Positions 36,282 through 44,894 of a stretch of 64,000 nucleotides of DNA are shown here, in pieces. The DNA is taken from the NCBI GenBank assembly GCA_036381015.1, contig DASVDR010000024.1, positions 1 to 64,000 of the forward strand, read 5' to 3'. The stretch is from Gammaproteobacteria bacterium. GTDB taxonomy: Bacteria > Pseudomonadota > Gammaproteobacteria > Steroidobacterales > Rariloculaceae. A program made the position numbers and the translations under genes. How positions within the stretch are numbered: position 1 is the stretch's first letter; each line of letters begins with the position of its first letter. The notes beneath the pieces are model-generated. The model was not told where the DNA came from. It did not search any database and worked only from the letters and a program-made list of their open reading frames with translations.

Positions 36282-39200
36282 CTAGAACTTGCCGTAGTAG
36301 CCTTCCTTCAGCGCGTCGAACAGATTCGCCGCGGTGTGCACCTCGCCGTCGTACTCGATCTCGTCGTCGCCCTTCGCCTCGACGACGGTGCCGTCCTCGA
36401 GCGTGAAGCGATAAGTCGTGCTTTTCAGATCCTTCTCCTTGACGAGCACGCCCTGGAACGCTTCGGGATTGAAGCGGAACGTGGTGCATCCCTTCAGCCC
36501 CTTCTCGTGCGCGTAGAGATAAATGTCCTTGAAATCCTCGTACGGGTAGTCCGTCGGCACGTTGGCGGTCTTCGAAATGGAGGAGTCGATCCACTTCTGC
36601 GCCGCCGCTTGGATGTCGACGTGCTCCTTCGGCGTGATGTCCTCCGAGCTCACGAAGTAGTCCGGCAGCTTCTTCGCGGGATCGTCCGACCCCGGCATCG
36701 CCTGCGGGTTCACGAGCTCCCGGTATGCCAGCAGCTCGAACGAGAAGACGTCGATCTTCTCCTTCGTCTTCCGTCCTGCGCGGATCACGTTGCGGAAGTA
36801 ATGGTGCGCGAACGAAGGCTCGATGCCGTTGCTCGCATTGTTCGCGAGCGACAGCGAGATCGTGCCCGTGGGCGCAATGGAGCTGTGGTGCGTGAAGCGC
36901 GCGCCGTGCTCCTCGAGCGCCTCCACGAGCTCGGGCTCGATCTCGCGCAGCCGCTGCATGTACCGGCTGTAGCGCGCGTGCAGGACGCGCCCCGGGATCT
37001 CGTCGCCGGCCTTCCAGCCGTCGGCGGCCATCTCCGGGCGCTTGCGCAGCATCTCCTCGTCCACGACGAAGGTCTCCGCGAGGATCGGCGCCATGCCCTT
37101 CTCGCGTGACAGCGCAAGGCCGGTCTGCCACCCGGCGATCGCGAGCTCGCGCGAGACGCGCTCGGTGAACTCGACCGACTCCGCGGAGCCGTAGCGCATG
37201 CCGAGCAGCGCGATCGTCGACCCGAGGCCGAGAAAGCCCATGCCGTGCCGGCGCTTGCGCTGAATCTCGCTGCGCTGCGGGTCGAGCGGCAGGCCGTTGA
37301 TCTCGACGACGTTGTCGAGCATCCGCGTGAAGACCTTCACGACCTCCCGGAACTCTTCCCAGTCGAAGTAGGCCCGCTCCGTGAACGGCGCGACGACGAA
37401 CTTCGTGAGATTGACCGAGCCGAGCAGGCAAGCGCCGTAGGGAGGCAGCGGCTGCTCGCCGCAGTTGTGCGCCTCGAGGCCGTTCGCGTCGAACGCGTTC
37501 CGGCCGGGAACCTGCACGTCGTAAACGGGCTCGACGCCGTCCGCGCGCACCTCCGTGACCGTGGCTTCGAAGCGCTCGCGGATGAGCGTGCGGCGGTATG
37601 CGCCGACCGCCCAGCCGAGACGCGCGGCCTTGCCCTCGTCGGCGAAGCCGACGAGCTCGCGGAAAGCGACGAGGTTCTCGCCGCCGATCACGAGCTCGTG
37701 CTCGGCGCAGGAGCCCGCGGCGGCGCTTTCGATCCGGCTCGCGATGCCGAGCCGAAGCAGCATCCGTTGCGCGGCCCGGAGCGATTCGAGATCGGGCCCC
37801 GCAAGGCGCACCGAGACGCCGCGCGCGTGCGTGCCGTGCACGGCGCCCTCGGCGTCGAAGAGCCCGCGCAGCATGCCGCGGCAGAACCCGCTCGACGCCC
37901 GCTCCATCTCCGGCGTGATCGTCTTCGTGCCGTGCCGCAGGCCGAGATCGGCCGCGAGACCCTGCAACGCGCCGAGCCGCAACCGATATTCGCCGGGCGC
38001 GCCCGCCCGATACCATCCGCCGCAGGGCTCGAGCTTCGAAGCTGCCGCGAGCGCGGCGTTCATCACGCTCTCGGCACCGCTCTGCCCGACACCTGAATTG
38101 ACGGCGGACTCGGGCTCGCGGACGGCGAGCACGGCCTCGGCGCCGTCGATCGCGCCGTTGCCGATCAAGAGCCCGACGACATAGCCCTCGTCGAAGCCGT
38201 GCGCGCCTTTCCAATGCGGAGCGGCGCGGTGATCGTTCAGCAGGACCCGGTCCCCGGGGCGAAGCTCGCCGGCTGCCCGCCATTCGGTCTCGGCCGACCA
38301 CGGCGCGGGGCCGGTGACGCACCGCACGCGATGGTCCGCCGTGAGCCGCAGCGCGTAGCCTTCGGCCGTGGCGATGCGCACGACCGGCTTCGTGGCCGTG
38401 TAAAAGAAGCCCTCCGCCCCGCTCGTCCAATCCCGGCCCTGCACCCGGGCGACGAACGGCGTCCCGATCAGCTCCCGCACCTGACGGGGACCGGCGGAGG
38501 TGTGCACCCACGTGTCGGCCGTGACGCATGGATTCGTGGCGCGGATGTTCTCGCACCACCAGTTGTTGTTCATCTCGTTGACGCGATCGATCAGCACGAA
38601 GCCCGGCTCGGCGAAGTCGTACGTCGACGACATGATCAGGTCCCATAGCCGCCGCGCCGGCAGCGTGCGATAGACCTTGCACGCGACGAAGCCCTGCTCG
38701 TTGCAAACGTAACCTTCGGTGATCGGCCACTCGCGCCACACGACGCGCTCGGGATCGTCGAGATCGACGCCGTCGTCCTCGACCTCCTGCCGCGTCAGCG
38801 GGAATGCGAGCCGCCAGGGCTTGTCTTCCTTGACGGCTTGCATGAACTCGTCGGTGATCAGCAACGACAGGTTGAACTGACGAAGCCGCCCGTCCTCGCG
38901 CTTCGCGCGGATGAAGTCGAGCACATCGGGGTGGCCGACGTCGAACGTGCCCATCTGCGCGCCGCGGCGGCCGCCGGCCGACGACACCGTGAAGCACATC
39001 TTGTCGTAGATGTCCATGAAGGACAGCGGGCCGGACGTGTACGCGCCCGCGCCGGAGACATAGGCGCCGCGCGGACGCAGCGTCGAAAATTCATAGCCAA
39101 TACCACTTCCAGCCTTCAGCGTGAGCCCCGCCTCGTGCACCTTGTCGAGGATGTCGTGCATCGAGTCGTGGATCGTGCCCGATACCGTGCAGTTGATCGT

Positions 39201-39494
39201 CGACGTCGCCGGCTTGTGTGCCTCGGCGCCCGCGTTCGAGATGATGCGGCCGGCCGGAATCGCGCCGCGCCGAAGCGCCCACAGGAACTTCCGGTAGCAT
39301 TCGTCGCGCTTCTCCGGCGCCTCGACGTCCGCGAGGGCCCGGGCGACGCGCTCGTACGTCGCCTCGATGTCGCGATCGACGGGCTCGCCGGCCTTCGTCT
39401 TCAGCCGGTACTTCGTGTCCCAGATGTCGAGCGATGCTTCCTGCAGCGGGATATCCGCGAGGCGCGTCGCCTTCACGTCGAATGCCATGCTCAT
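36282..39494 (-). CDS. nrdJa: Class II (B12-dependent) ribonucleotide reductase large subunit NrdJa, with intein
   Basis: NrdJa reduces ribonucleotides to deoxyribonucleotides with adenosylcobalamin, needing no oxygen. Before splicing it is 1070 aa from ATG 39494 (another ATG at 39488); removing the 355-aa intein leaves ~715. Extein landmarks: ATSTINCTVSGT with the N-terminal redox Cys, KAGSGIGYEFS, and, after the intein, CGEQPLPPYGACLLGSVNL, whose first Cys is the thiyl-radical residue and whose second Cys, 11 residues later, is the redox partner. SSIAPTGTISL and FRFNPEAFQG lie near the C-terminus. The zinc-ribbon tail is encoded by nrdJb. A longer start (TTG 39536) adds an unconserved leader. 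Confidence 0.95.
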   Translation of the reverse strand: MSMAFDVKATRLADIPLQEASLDIWDTKYRLKTKAGEPVDRDIEATYERVARALADVEAPEKRDECYRKFLWALRRGAIPAGRIISNAGAEAHKPATSTINCTVSGTIHDSMHDILDKVHEAGLTLKAGSGIGYEFSTLRPRGAYVSGAGAYTSGPLSFMDIYDKMCFTVSSAGGRRGAQMGTFDVGHPDVLDFIRAKREDGRLRQFNLSLLITDEFMQAVKEDKPWRLAFPLTRQEVEDDGVDLDDPERVVWREWPITEGYVCNEQGFVACKVYRTLPARRLWDLIMSSTYDFAEPGFVLIDRVNEMNNNWWCENIRATNPCVTADTWVHTSAGPRQVRELIGTPFVARVQGRDWTSGAEGFFYTATKPVVRIATAEGYALRLTADHRVRCVTGPAPWSAETEWRAAGELRPGDRVLLNDHRAAPHWKGAHGFDEGYVVGLLIGNGAIDGAEAVLAVREPESAVNSGVGQSGAESVMNAALAAASKLEPCGGWYRAGAPGEYRLRLGALQGLAADLGLRHGTKTITPEMERASSGFCRGMLRGLFDAEGAVHGTHARGVSVRLAGPDLESLRAAQRMLLRLGIASRIESAAAGSCAEHELVIGGENLVAFRELVGFADEGKAARLGWAVGAYRRTLIRERFEATVTEVRADGVEPVYDVQVPGRNAFDANGLEAHNCGEQPLPPYGACLLGSVNLTKFVVAPFTERAYFDWEEFREVVKVFTRMLDNVVEINGLPLDPQRSEIQRKRRHGMGFLGLGSTIALLGMRYGSAESVEFTERVSRELAIAGWQTGLALSREKGMAPILAETFVVDEEMLRKRPEMAADGWKAGDEIPGRVLHARYSRYMQRLREIEPELVEALEEHGARFTHHSSIAPTGTISLSLANNASNGIEPSFAHHYFRNVIRAGRKTKEKIDVFSFELLAYRELVNPQAMPGSDDPAKKLPDYFVSSEDITPKEHVDIQAAAQKWIDSSISKTANVPTDYPYEDFKDIYLYAHEKGLKGCTTFRFNPEAFQGVLVKEKDLKSTTYRFTLEDGTVVEAKGDDEIEYDGEVHTAANLFDALKEGYYGKF
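37464..38528 (-). mobile_element. Intein with LAGLIDADG domain inserted in NrdJa before the radical cysteine
   Basis: The 355-residue in-frame insertion splits NP/CGEQ. It begins with Cys (block A CVTADTWVHTSAG), has block B VRIATAEGYALRLTADHRVRC with the TxxH motif, and ends with block F VYDVQVPGRNAFDANG and block G EAHN before Cys+1, so every residue used in protein splicing is present. The middle holds a LAGLIDADG-type homing region: motif 1 GYVVGLLIGNGAI and motif 2 GMLRGLFDAEGAV. Motif 1 has Asn where the metal-binding Asp is expected, so nuclease activity may be lost while splicing remains. GC content resembles the host gene, suggesting long residence or a GC-rich donor. Confidence 0.95.
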
Positions 39495-39648
39495 GATTGT
39501 CTCGCACCCTTGTCCCTGAAGACGCCCGCCCCCCAAGGATTCGAAAACGGCTCGGCCCGGTCACTCGGGCCGCTCGGCGTTTCGTGGCGCAAAAACCTCC
39601 CCCGGGCGCACGAAAGCCCTCGGATCGACTGCTTACCGAAGTGGAGCG

Positions 39649-39664
39649 ACACAAGATGTTGTGT
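39649..39664. promoter_or_regulatory. NrdR-box operator upstream of nrdJa
   Basis: ACACAAGATGTTGTGT is a near-perfect palindrome that agrees with the published NrdR consensus ACACWATATWTWGTGT at most positions. It sits about 12 bp downstream of a plausible -10 element for nrdJa, where a repressor would cover the transcription start, and 155 bp before the ATG. NrdR is an ATP/dATP-sensing repressor of reductase genes; its gene is not in the window. Confidence 0.7.
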
Positions 39665-39675
39665 CGTCAAATCGT

Positions 39676-39704
39676 AGAGTAGGCGTCCGGCAGCACGCTG
39701 TCAA
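39676..39704 (-). promoter_or_regulatory. Candidate sigma-70 promoter for nrdJa
   Basis: On the minus strand TTGACA (39704-39699) matches the -35 consensus exactly and is followed after 17 bp by TACTCT (39681-39676), a poor -10. The NrdR box begins 11 bp downstream. The perfect -35, ideal spacing and position support it; the -10 is the weak point. Confidence 0.5.
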
Positions 39705-39816
39705 GCGCGCGATCGCGTGCGATCAGGCGATGATTAGCATATAAAAATCAGTAGCTTATATGAAAGTCGGCCGCGTTCTGCCGAGCTTCGGCCCGGGCAC
39801 CGCCGGCCGAGCGGTT

Positions 39817-39832
39817 GCCCAATATCTTGTGT
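39817..39832. promoter_or_regulatory. Second, weaker NrdR-like box
   Basis: GCCCAATATCTTGTGT matches 12 of 16 positions of the NrdR consensus. It lies 168 bp from the first box instead of the usual ~31 bp, and 228 bp upstream of the degQ ATG. The 39495-40059 gap (565 bp) otherwise holds an inverted repeat CATATAA/TTATATG (39738-39744, 39756-39762) and no gene; an open frame that spans 39760-40059 is in frame with degQ but lacks family-like residues. Confidence 0.4.
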
Positions 39833-40059
39833 ACCACTCTTCCCCAGGCTATCCCCCGTCCGCCCACAGCTCGCCCACAGCCGAGCGGCGCAAGAGACGG
39901 CGTCGGCATCGAGGGTCGCGGGCACGCTTGCGCGCCGGCGGGGCGGCCGCGATTACGCGTTTTCCGGCGACGACCTTACAATGGCGGCTCGCCCCGCCGG
40001 CCTCGAGCCGCTCGCGTCCCGCGCGGGGTGCTTCGGCAGTCCTCAACGGTAAAGGCGCT

Positions 40060-41430
40060 ATGATCGATCGAGACGGTCGAATCGCTTCCGGCCGGGTGAT
40101 ACGCGGTCCGCTCTTCGTCGTATTGGCGACGATCGCGACGTTGGCCGGCGCACAGCTGCCGAGCGAGCAGGTCCCGAGCCTCGCGCCGATGATCGAGAAG
40201 GTGTCGCCGGCCGTCGTGAACATCTCGGTCAGCGGCACGCTCAGGGTGGACAGCCCGTTCGCCGAAGATCCTTTTTTCCGCCGCTTCTTCCCCGATAACG
40301 GGCGGCCCGTGCAGAGCGCGGGGTCGGGCGTCATCGTCGACGCGAGCCAAGGCTACATCCTGACGAACCACCACGTCGTCGCGAACGCCGACCGGATCAC
40401 GGTGACGTTGTTCGACGACCGGAGCCTCGAGGCACGCGTGATCGGCACGGACGAGGACTCCGACATCGCCGTGCTCCAGATCGACGCGGACGGGCTCTCC
40501 GAGATCGAGCTCGGCGACTCCGACGGCGTGCGCGTGGGCGACTTCGTCGTCGCGATCGGCAATCCGTTCGGGCTGTCGCACACGGTCACGTCCGGCATCG
40601 TCAGCGGGCTCGGCCGCAGCAACATCACGCCGTACTCGTCCGCATACGAGGACTACATTCAGACCGACGCCTCGATCAATCCGGGCAACTCCGGCGGAGC
40701 GCTGGTGTCGCTGACGGGCGAGCTCATCGGGATCAACTCGGCGATTCTTTCTCGCGGCGGCGGCAACATCGGCATCGGCTTCGCGATTCCGGTGAACCTC
40801 GCGCGCTACGTGATGGAGCAGCTGATCGAGCACGGCGTCGTCAGCCGCGGCCTGCTCGGTGTCGTGATCAACAGCGTCACGCCCGAGATCGCGGCGTCTC
40901 ACGGCCTCGCCGAGACGAGCGGCGCGCTGGTGAGCCGGGTGGCGCCGAACTCGGCGGCCGCGAAAGCGGGGCTGCGGCCCGACGACGTGATCATCAGCGT
41001 GAACGGCAAAGCGGTTCACGACGCAGGGTCACTGCGCAATGCGATCGGCCTGCTTCCGCCCGGTGAGCAGGTCACCGTCGGGTTCTTCCGGGACGGGCGG
41101 GAGCAGACCGTCGAGGCCACGCTCGGCGCGGCCGACCAGGCCGATCAAATCTTCGCGCGGGCCGGCGAGGCACCCGCCGACCCGATCTTCAACGGGCTCG
41201 ATCTCGTCGTCGCGGAGGGCGCGTCGACCGAAGGCGGCCTCCTCGTGACGGGCGTCGCGGAGGGGAGCCTCGCCGCGCAGCGAGGCCTGCGCAGCGGCGA
41301 CGTGATCACCCGCATCAACAGCCGGCGCGTGCACACGCTCCCGGAGGCCGTGGCGATCGTCCAAGGCGCGGCCGACGTCGTCGTCGAGGTGCGCCGCGAC
41401 GGTCGCACGCTGTCGGTCGAGCTGCGCTGA
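40060..41430 (+). CDS. degQ: Periplasmic serine endoprotease, DegP/DegQ type
   Basis: This protein quality-control protease of the periplasm has 456 aa: a signal/anchor segment (GPLFVVLATIATLAGAQ), a trypsin-like domain with His105 (LTNHHVV), Asp135 (DSDIAVL) and Ser211 (INPGNSGGAL), and two PDZ domains (GLLGVVINSV...AGLRPDDVIISVNG and LLVTGVAEG...LRSGDVITRIN). A DPFFRRFFP loop typical of the DegQ/DegP LA loop is present but short. The ATG at 40060 is chosen because it yields the signal sequence; the 100 residues upstream in frame are Arg/Pro-rich. DegQ versus DegP is uncertain. It is a paralogue of the fragment at 2-562. Confidence 0.93.
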   Translation: MIDRDGRIASGRVIRGPLFVVLATIATLAGAQLPSEQVPSLAPMIEKVSPAVVNISVSGTLRVDSPFAEDPFFRRFFPDNGRPVQSAGSGVIVDASQGYILTNHHVVANADRITVTLFDDRSLEARVIGTDEDSDIAVLQIDADGLSEIELGDSDGVRVGDFVVAIGNPFGLSHTVTSGIVSGLGRSNITPYSSAYEDYIQTDASINPGNSGGALVSLTGELIGINSAILSRGGGNIGIGFAIPVNLARYVMEQLIEHGVVSRGLLGVVINSVTPEIAASHGLAETSGALVSRVAPNSAAAKAGLRPDDVIISVNGKAVHDAGSLRNAIGLLPPGEQVTVGFFRDGREQTVEATLGAADQADQIFARAGEAPADPIFNGLDLVVAEGASTEGGLLVTGVAEGSLAAQRGLRSGDVITRINSRRVHTLPEAVAIVQGAADVVVEVRRDGRTLSVELR

Positions 41431-41470
41431 CCCGCATCCGTTCCTTCCGTCCTCGTTCTTTTGGAGTCGA

Positions 41471-42439
41471 ATGACCGTCAAGCCTCGGATTCGCACCATT
41501 TGCCTTCTCGGCGGCACCGGTTTCGTCGGGCGCACGCTGGTCAACCATCTCGTCAGGGCGGATTACCGCGTCAGGATCCCGACGCGCAACCGCCAGCGTC
41601 ACCGGGATCTGCTCGTGTTCCCGGGCGTCGAGCTGATCGGCGCGGACGTCCATGACGAGCGCACGCTGACCCGCCTGCTCGACGGGGTAGACGCCGCCGT
41701 CAATCTCGTCGGGATTCTCAACGAGCGCGGCCACGACGGCCGCGGCTTCCGGCACGTGCACGTGGATCTCGTCGCCAAGCTGCTGCGCGCGTGCCACGAC
41801 GCGGGCGTGACGCGGCTTCTGCACATGAGCGCATTGAAGGCGAACGCGGAGCGCGGTCCGAGCCATTACCTGAGAACGAAGGGACAGGCCGAGCAGCTCA
41901 TTCGCAGCCAGGCCGGCGACCAGATCCGGTACACGATCTTCAAGCCGTCGACGATCTTCGGCCCGGCGGACTCGTTCACGACGCGCTTCGCACGCCTGCT
42001 GAAGCTCTCGCCGGTTCTGCCGCTACCGTGCGCCGATGCGCGGATGTCACCGGTATTCGTCGACGACGTCGCGCAGGCGTTCGTCACCGCGCTCGAGGAC
42101 AGCCACACGCACGGGCGAACGTACGAGCTGTGCGGCCCGGACATTTACTCGCTCGAGGACGTGGTCCGCTTCGTGCAGCGGCAGCTCGGGCTGCGTCGCG
42201 CCGTCCTGCCCGTGCCGCGGCCGCTCGGCCGACTGCAGGCCTGGGTCGGGGATTATCTGTTGCCGGGCAAGCCGTTCTCGGCCGACAACTTTCGCTCGCT
42301 GACGGTTGCAAGCATCTGCGGCGAGAACGGCTTCGCGAGCCTCGGTATCGAGCCCCGCTCGATGTCCGTGGTCGTGCCGCAGTACCTCGGCGGACCGCCG
42401 CGGCCGCAGATCCGGCTGCGGGGGGCCGGCGTGCTTTGA
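41471..42439 (+). CDS. Complex I NDUFA9-like NAD(P)-binding protein (atypical SDR)
   Basis: This 322-aa extended/atypical short-chain dehydrogenase has Rossmann motif CLLGGTGFVGRTLV at the N-terminus, DVHDERTLTRLLDGVDAAVNLVG, and the active-site-like YLRTKGQAEQLI where YxxxK is reduced to Y-x3-K (YLRTK). FKPSTIFGPADSF follows, as in NDUFA9-type proteins. Bacterial members are linked to quinone or respiratory functions but are poorly studied. It begins 40 bp after degQ in the same direction, so co-transcription is possible. Substrate unknown. Confidence 0.87.
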   Translation: MTVKPRIRTICLLGGTGFVGRTLVNHLVRADYRVRIPTRNRQRHRDLLVFPGVELIGADVHDERTLTRLLDGVDAAVNLVGILNERGHDGRGFRHVHVDLVAKLLRACHDAGVTRLLHMSALKANAERGPSHYLRTKGQAEQLIRSQAGDQIRYTIFKPSTIFGPADSFTTRFARLLKLSPVLPLPCADARMSPVFVDDVAQAFVTALEDSHTHGRTYELCGPDIYSLEDVVRFVQRQLGLRRAVLPVPRPLGRLQAWVGDYLLPGKPFSADNFRSLTVASICGENGFASLGIEPRSMSVVVPQYLGGPPRPQIRLRGAGVL

Positions 42440-42542
42440 ACGGGCGGCGGGGCCCGGTCGAGCTCGGCGCTCACGCCCGAGACGCGGGGCGCGGCTCGAC
42501 CGCTGACGTGCGGGAGCGCGAGGCGTCGGGCCGGCGCCGCGG

Positions 42543-43610
42543 TCAGGTGTCGGCGAGCATCCGGTCCTGCTCGGCCTGCCATCCCTCGAGCACGAGCTGG
42601 CGGCCGATGCTCGTCATGGTCGCGAGCTCTTGCATCTCGGCGTAGAAGCTCTCGGGGCCGGTCTGCTGGAGGCGGAACTTCAAGGTCGGCAGCCAACGGC
42701 GGTAGGTCGCGACGGCCGCGAGCGCCGCGTTGTTCAGCTCCAGATCGAACCACCGGTCGTAGTCGGAGACGCCGCCCCAGGCTTCCTTCAGCGCCTCGTA
42801 CTCGTCGCGCATCAGCTCGTAGGCTTCCGCCTTCGCGGCGCGCATCGCTTCGGGCGAATCCCGCCGGGAGAAGATTTCCCGCAGACGGTTCTGCTGCCTC
42901 TGCACGAGCGCGGCGAACTCCGCGCGATGTAACGTCTTCATACGGTAGAGCTCGAGCGTCTGGCTGTCGCCGTAGGTCTCGAGCCAGCGCTCGGTCCCGT
43001 ACTCCTCGACCGCCGTGGCGAACGCTTCGCTCAGGGCGCTGTCGTCCTTGATGTAGAGCTTCTGGTGGGCGAGCTCGTGAAACAGGATCGAGGCGATGTG
43101 CTCCACGCCGCCGCCGATCATCGTGTTCAGAATCGGATCGGCGAAGTAGCCGAGCGTGGAGTACGCGGTGGCGCCGCCGAGATACACGTCGAGCCCGTCG
43201 CGCTCGAGCGCCTTGGCGAAGCGCTCGGCGCTGTCCCTGTCGAAGAAACCGCGGTACGCGACGCACCCCGTGAACGGGTAGCACCAGCGCTTCGGGTAGA
43301 CGGAGAACTCCTCCGTGGCAATCACGTTCCACACCACGTACGGGCGCCCGAGATCCACGTAGGTGGTGTAGCTTTCGTTCCGCGGCAGGCCGAGCTCCTC
43401 GACCGCGAAGCGCCGAATCTCCGGCACCTTGCCGAGCATGGCCTTGACATGCTCGTCCTGGTTCGGGTCGGCGAGCACCTCGGCGATCGGTATACGCTTG
43501 CGGAGCAGCTCCCACTGGCCGTTGATCGCCTGCCAATAAAACGGGACCGCGCAGCTCACCACCGTCGAACCGAGCGCGAGCAGCCCGACGAGCTTCAGCA
43601 GGACTCGCAT
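42543..43610 (-). CDS. Putative zinc aminopeptidase lipoprotein (COG4324-type)
   Basis: This 355-aa predicted secreted lipoprotein has a basic start and hydrophobic segment (VLLKLVGLLALGSTVVSC) with a lipobox VVSC, then a conserved region YVVWNVIATEEFSVYPKRWC and the zinc motif HELAHQ followed ~13 residues later by EAFATAVEEYG, a third ligand candidate. These features match the predicted aminopeptidase family (DUF2265). The start is ATG at 43610; an in-frame extension to 43658 would overlap the cca promoter area and lose the export signal. It is divergent from cca with 46 bp between. The substrate is unknown. Confidence 0.85.
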   Translation of the reverse strand: MRVLLKLVGLLALGSTVVSCAVPFYWQAINGQWELLRKRIPIAEVLADPNQDEHVKAMLGKVPEIRRFAVEELGLPRNESYTTYVDLGRPYVVWNVIATEEFSVYPKRWCYPFTGCVAYRGFFDRDSAERFAKALERDGLDVYLGGATAYSTLGYFADPILNTMIGGGVEHIASILFHELAHQKLYIKDDSALSEAFATAVEEYGTERWLETYGDSQTLELYRMKTLHRAEFAALVQRQQNRLREIFSRRDSPEAMRAAKAEAYELMRDEYEALKEAWGGVSDYDRWFDLELNNAALAAVATYRRWLPTLKFRLQQTGPESFYAEMQELATMTSIGRQLVLEGWQAEQDRMLADT

Positions 43611-43656
43611 GGCGCGCAACCTTACCATGCCGGGGGCTGGGCTATCATCGACCTCC

Positions 43657-44883
43657 ATGGAAATTTACGAGGTCGGCGGCGCGGTTCGCGATGCGCTTCT
43701 CGGCCGGCCGGTGAAAGAGCGCGACTGGCTCGTCGTCGGGGCGACGCCCGCAGACCTCCTGGCCCTCGGGTACAAGCAAGTCGGGAAGGACTTCCCGGTC
43801 TTTCTGCACCCGGAGACCGGCGAGGAATACGCGCTCGCTCGCACGGAGCGGAAGATCGCGCCCGGGTACGCGGGGTTCGTCTTCGATACGTCGCCGTCGA
43901 TCTCGGTGGAGCAGGACCTCGAGCGGCGCGACCTCACGATCAACGCGATGGCCCGGGACCGCGACGGCCGGATCGTCGACCCATGGGGCGGCCGGCGCGA
44001 TCTCGCCGAGCGCAAGCTCCGCCACGTCTCCGACGCGTTCCGGGAGGACCCGGTCCGGGTCCTCCGCACGGCCCGGTTCGCGGCCGATCTCGCCGAGCTC
44101 GGGTTCACGGTGGCCGCCGAGACCGAGACGTTGATGAGGGAGATGGTCGAGAACGGCGAGGTCGACGCGCTGAAGCCCGAGCGCGTCTGGAAGGAGACCG
44201 CGAGCGCGCTCGGCACGGCGCGTCCGGACGTGTACGTCGCGGTCCTGCGCAGCTGCGGCGCTCTCGCGCGCGTCTTTCCGGAGGTCGACGCGCTGTTCGG
44301 CGTGCCGCAGCCGGCGCGCTGGCACCCGGAGATCGACACGGGGCAGCACCTGCTGCTCGCGCTGAAGATGGCCGCGGGCCTCTCTTCCCGCGACCCGACC
44401 GTCGCGTTCGCGGTCCTCGCGCACGATCTCGGCAAGGGCGCAACGCCGAAAGAGATGCTGCCGAAGCACGTCGGGCACGAGGAGCGATCGGTCGAGCTTC
44501 TCGAGCGGCTCTGCGAGCGCCTCCCGGTGCCGAACGCCTATCGCGACCTCGCGGCGCTCGTCGCGCGCCATCACGGCGTCGTGCACCGCGCGGCCGAGCT
44601 TCGGCCGACCACCGTCCTGAAGCTTCTGTCGACCGTGGACGCCTTCAGACGTCCCGACCGCTTCGACGCGTTTCTGCTCGCGTGCGAAGCCGACTACCGC
44701 GGCCGTGCGGGGCGCGAGGACCGTCCCTATCCGCAGGCCGAGACACTGAAGGCGGCGCTCCGCGCGGCTCTCGGCGTGGACGCCCGGGCGGTGGCGGCCG
44801 CGGGCCTCGCGGGGCCCGAGCTCGGCGACGAGATTCGCCGGCGGCGCGTCGACGCGATTCGGGCCGCCCTCGCGGCGCGCTGA
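43657..44883 (+). CDS. cca: Multifunctional CCA-adding tRNA nucleotidyltransferase with HD domain
   Basis: This enzyme adds or repairs the 3'-CCA of tRNA. The 408-aa class II enzyme has the nucleotidyltransferase head EVGGAVRDALLG and RPVKERDWLVVGATP (Glu where E. coli has the first Asp of the DxD pair), RRDLTINAMA, the basic EDPVRVLRTARFAADL and a C-terminal HD phosphohydrolase domain (FAVLAHDLGKG, GHEERSVEL), as in the E. coli type with repair phosphatase activity. The ATG at 43657 is preferred to an upstream in-frame start because the family begins at M-x-I/V-Y-x-VGGAVRD. Confidence 0.95.
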   Translation: MEIYEVGGAVRDALLGRPVKERDWLVVGATPADLLALGYKQVGKDFPVFLHPETGEEYALARTERKIAPGYAGFVFDTSPSISVEQDLERRDLTINAMARDRDGRIVDPWGGRRDLAERKLRHVSDAFREDPVRVLRTARFAADLAELGFTVAAETETLMREMVENGEVDALKPERVWKETASALGTARPDVYVAVLRSCGALARVFPEVDALFGVPQPARWHPEIDTGQHLLLALKMAAGLSSRDPTVAFAVLAHDLGKGATPKEMLPKHVGHEERSVELLERLCERLPVPNAYRDLAALVARHHGVVHRAAELRPTTVLKLLSTVDAFRRPDRFDAFLLACEADYRGRAGREDRPYPQAETLKAALRAALGVDARAVAAAGLAGPELGDEIRRRRVDAIRAALAAR

Positions 44884-44894
44884 CCCGGTCGGCC

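Noticed and set aside
36229-38997. 922-codon frame overlapping nrdJa
   Set aside because: Arg-rich shadow in a different frame of the reductase and intein.
39760-40059. N-terminal 100 residues in frame with degQ
   Set aside because: Arg/Pro-rich, not like HtrA, and would bury the signal peptide; the ATG at 40060 is better.
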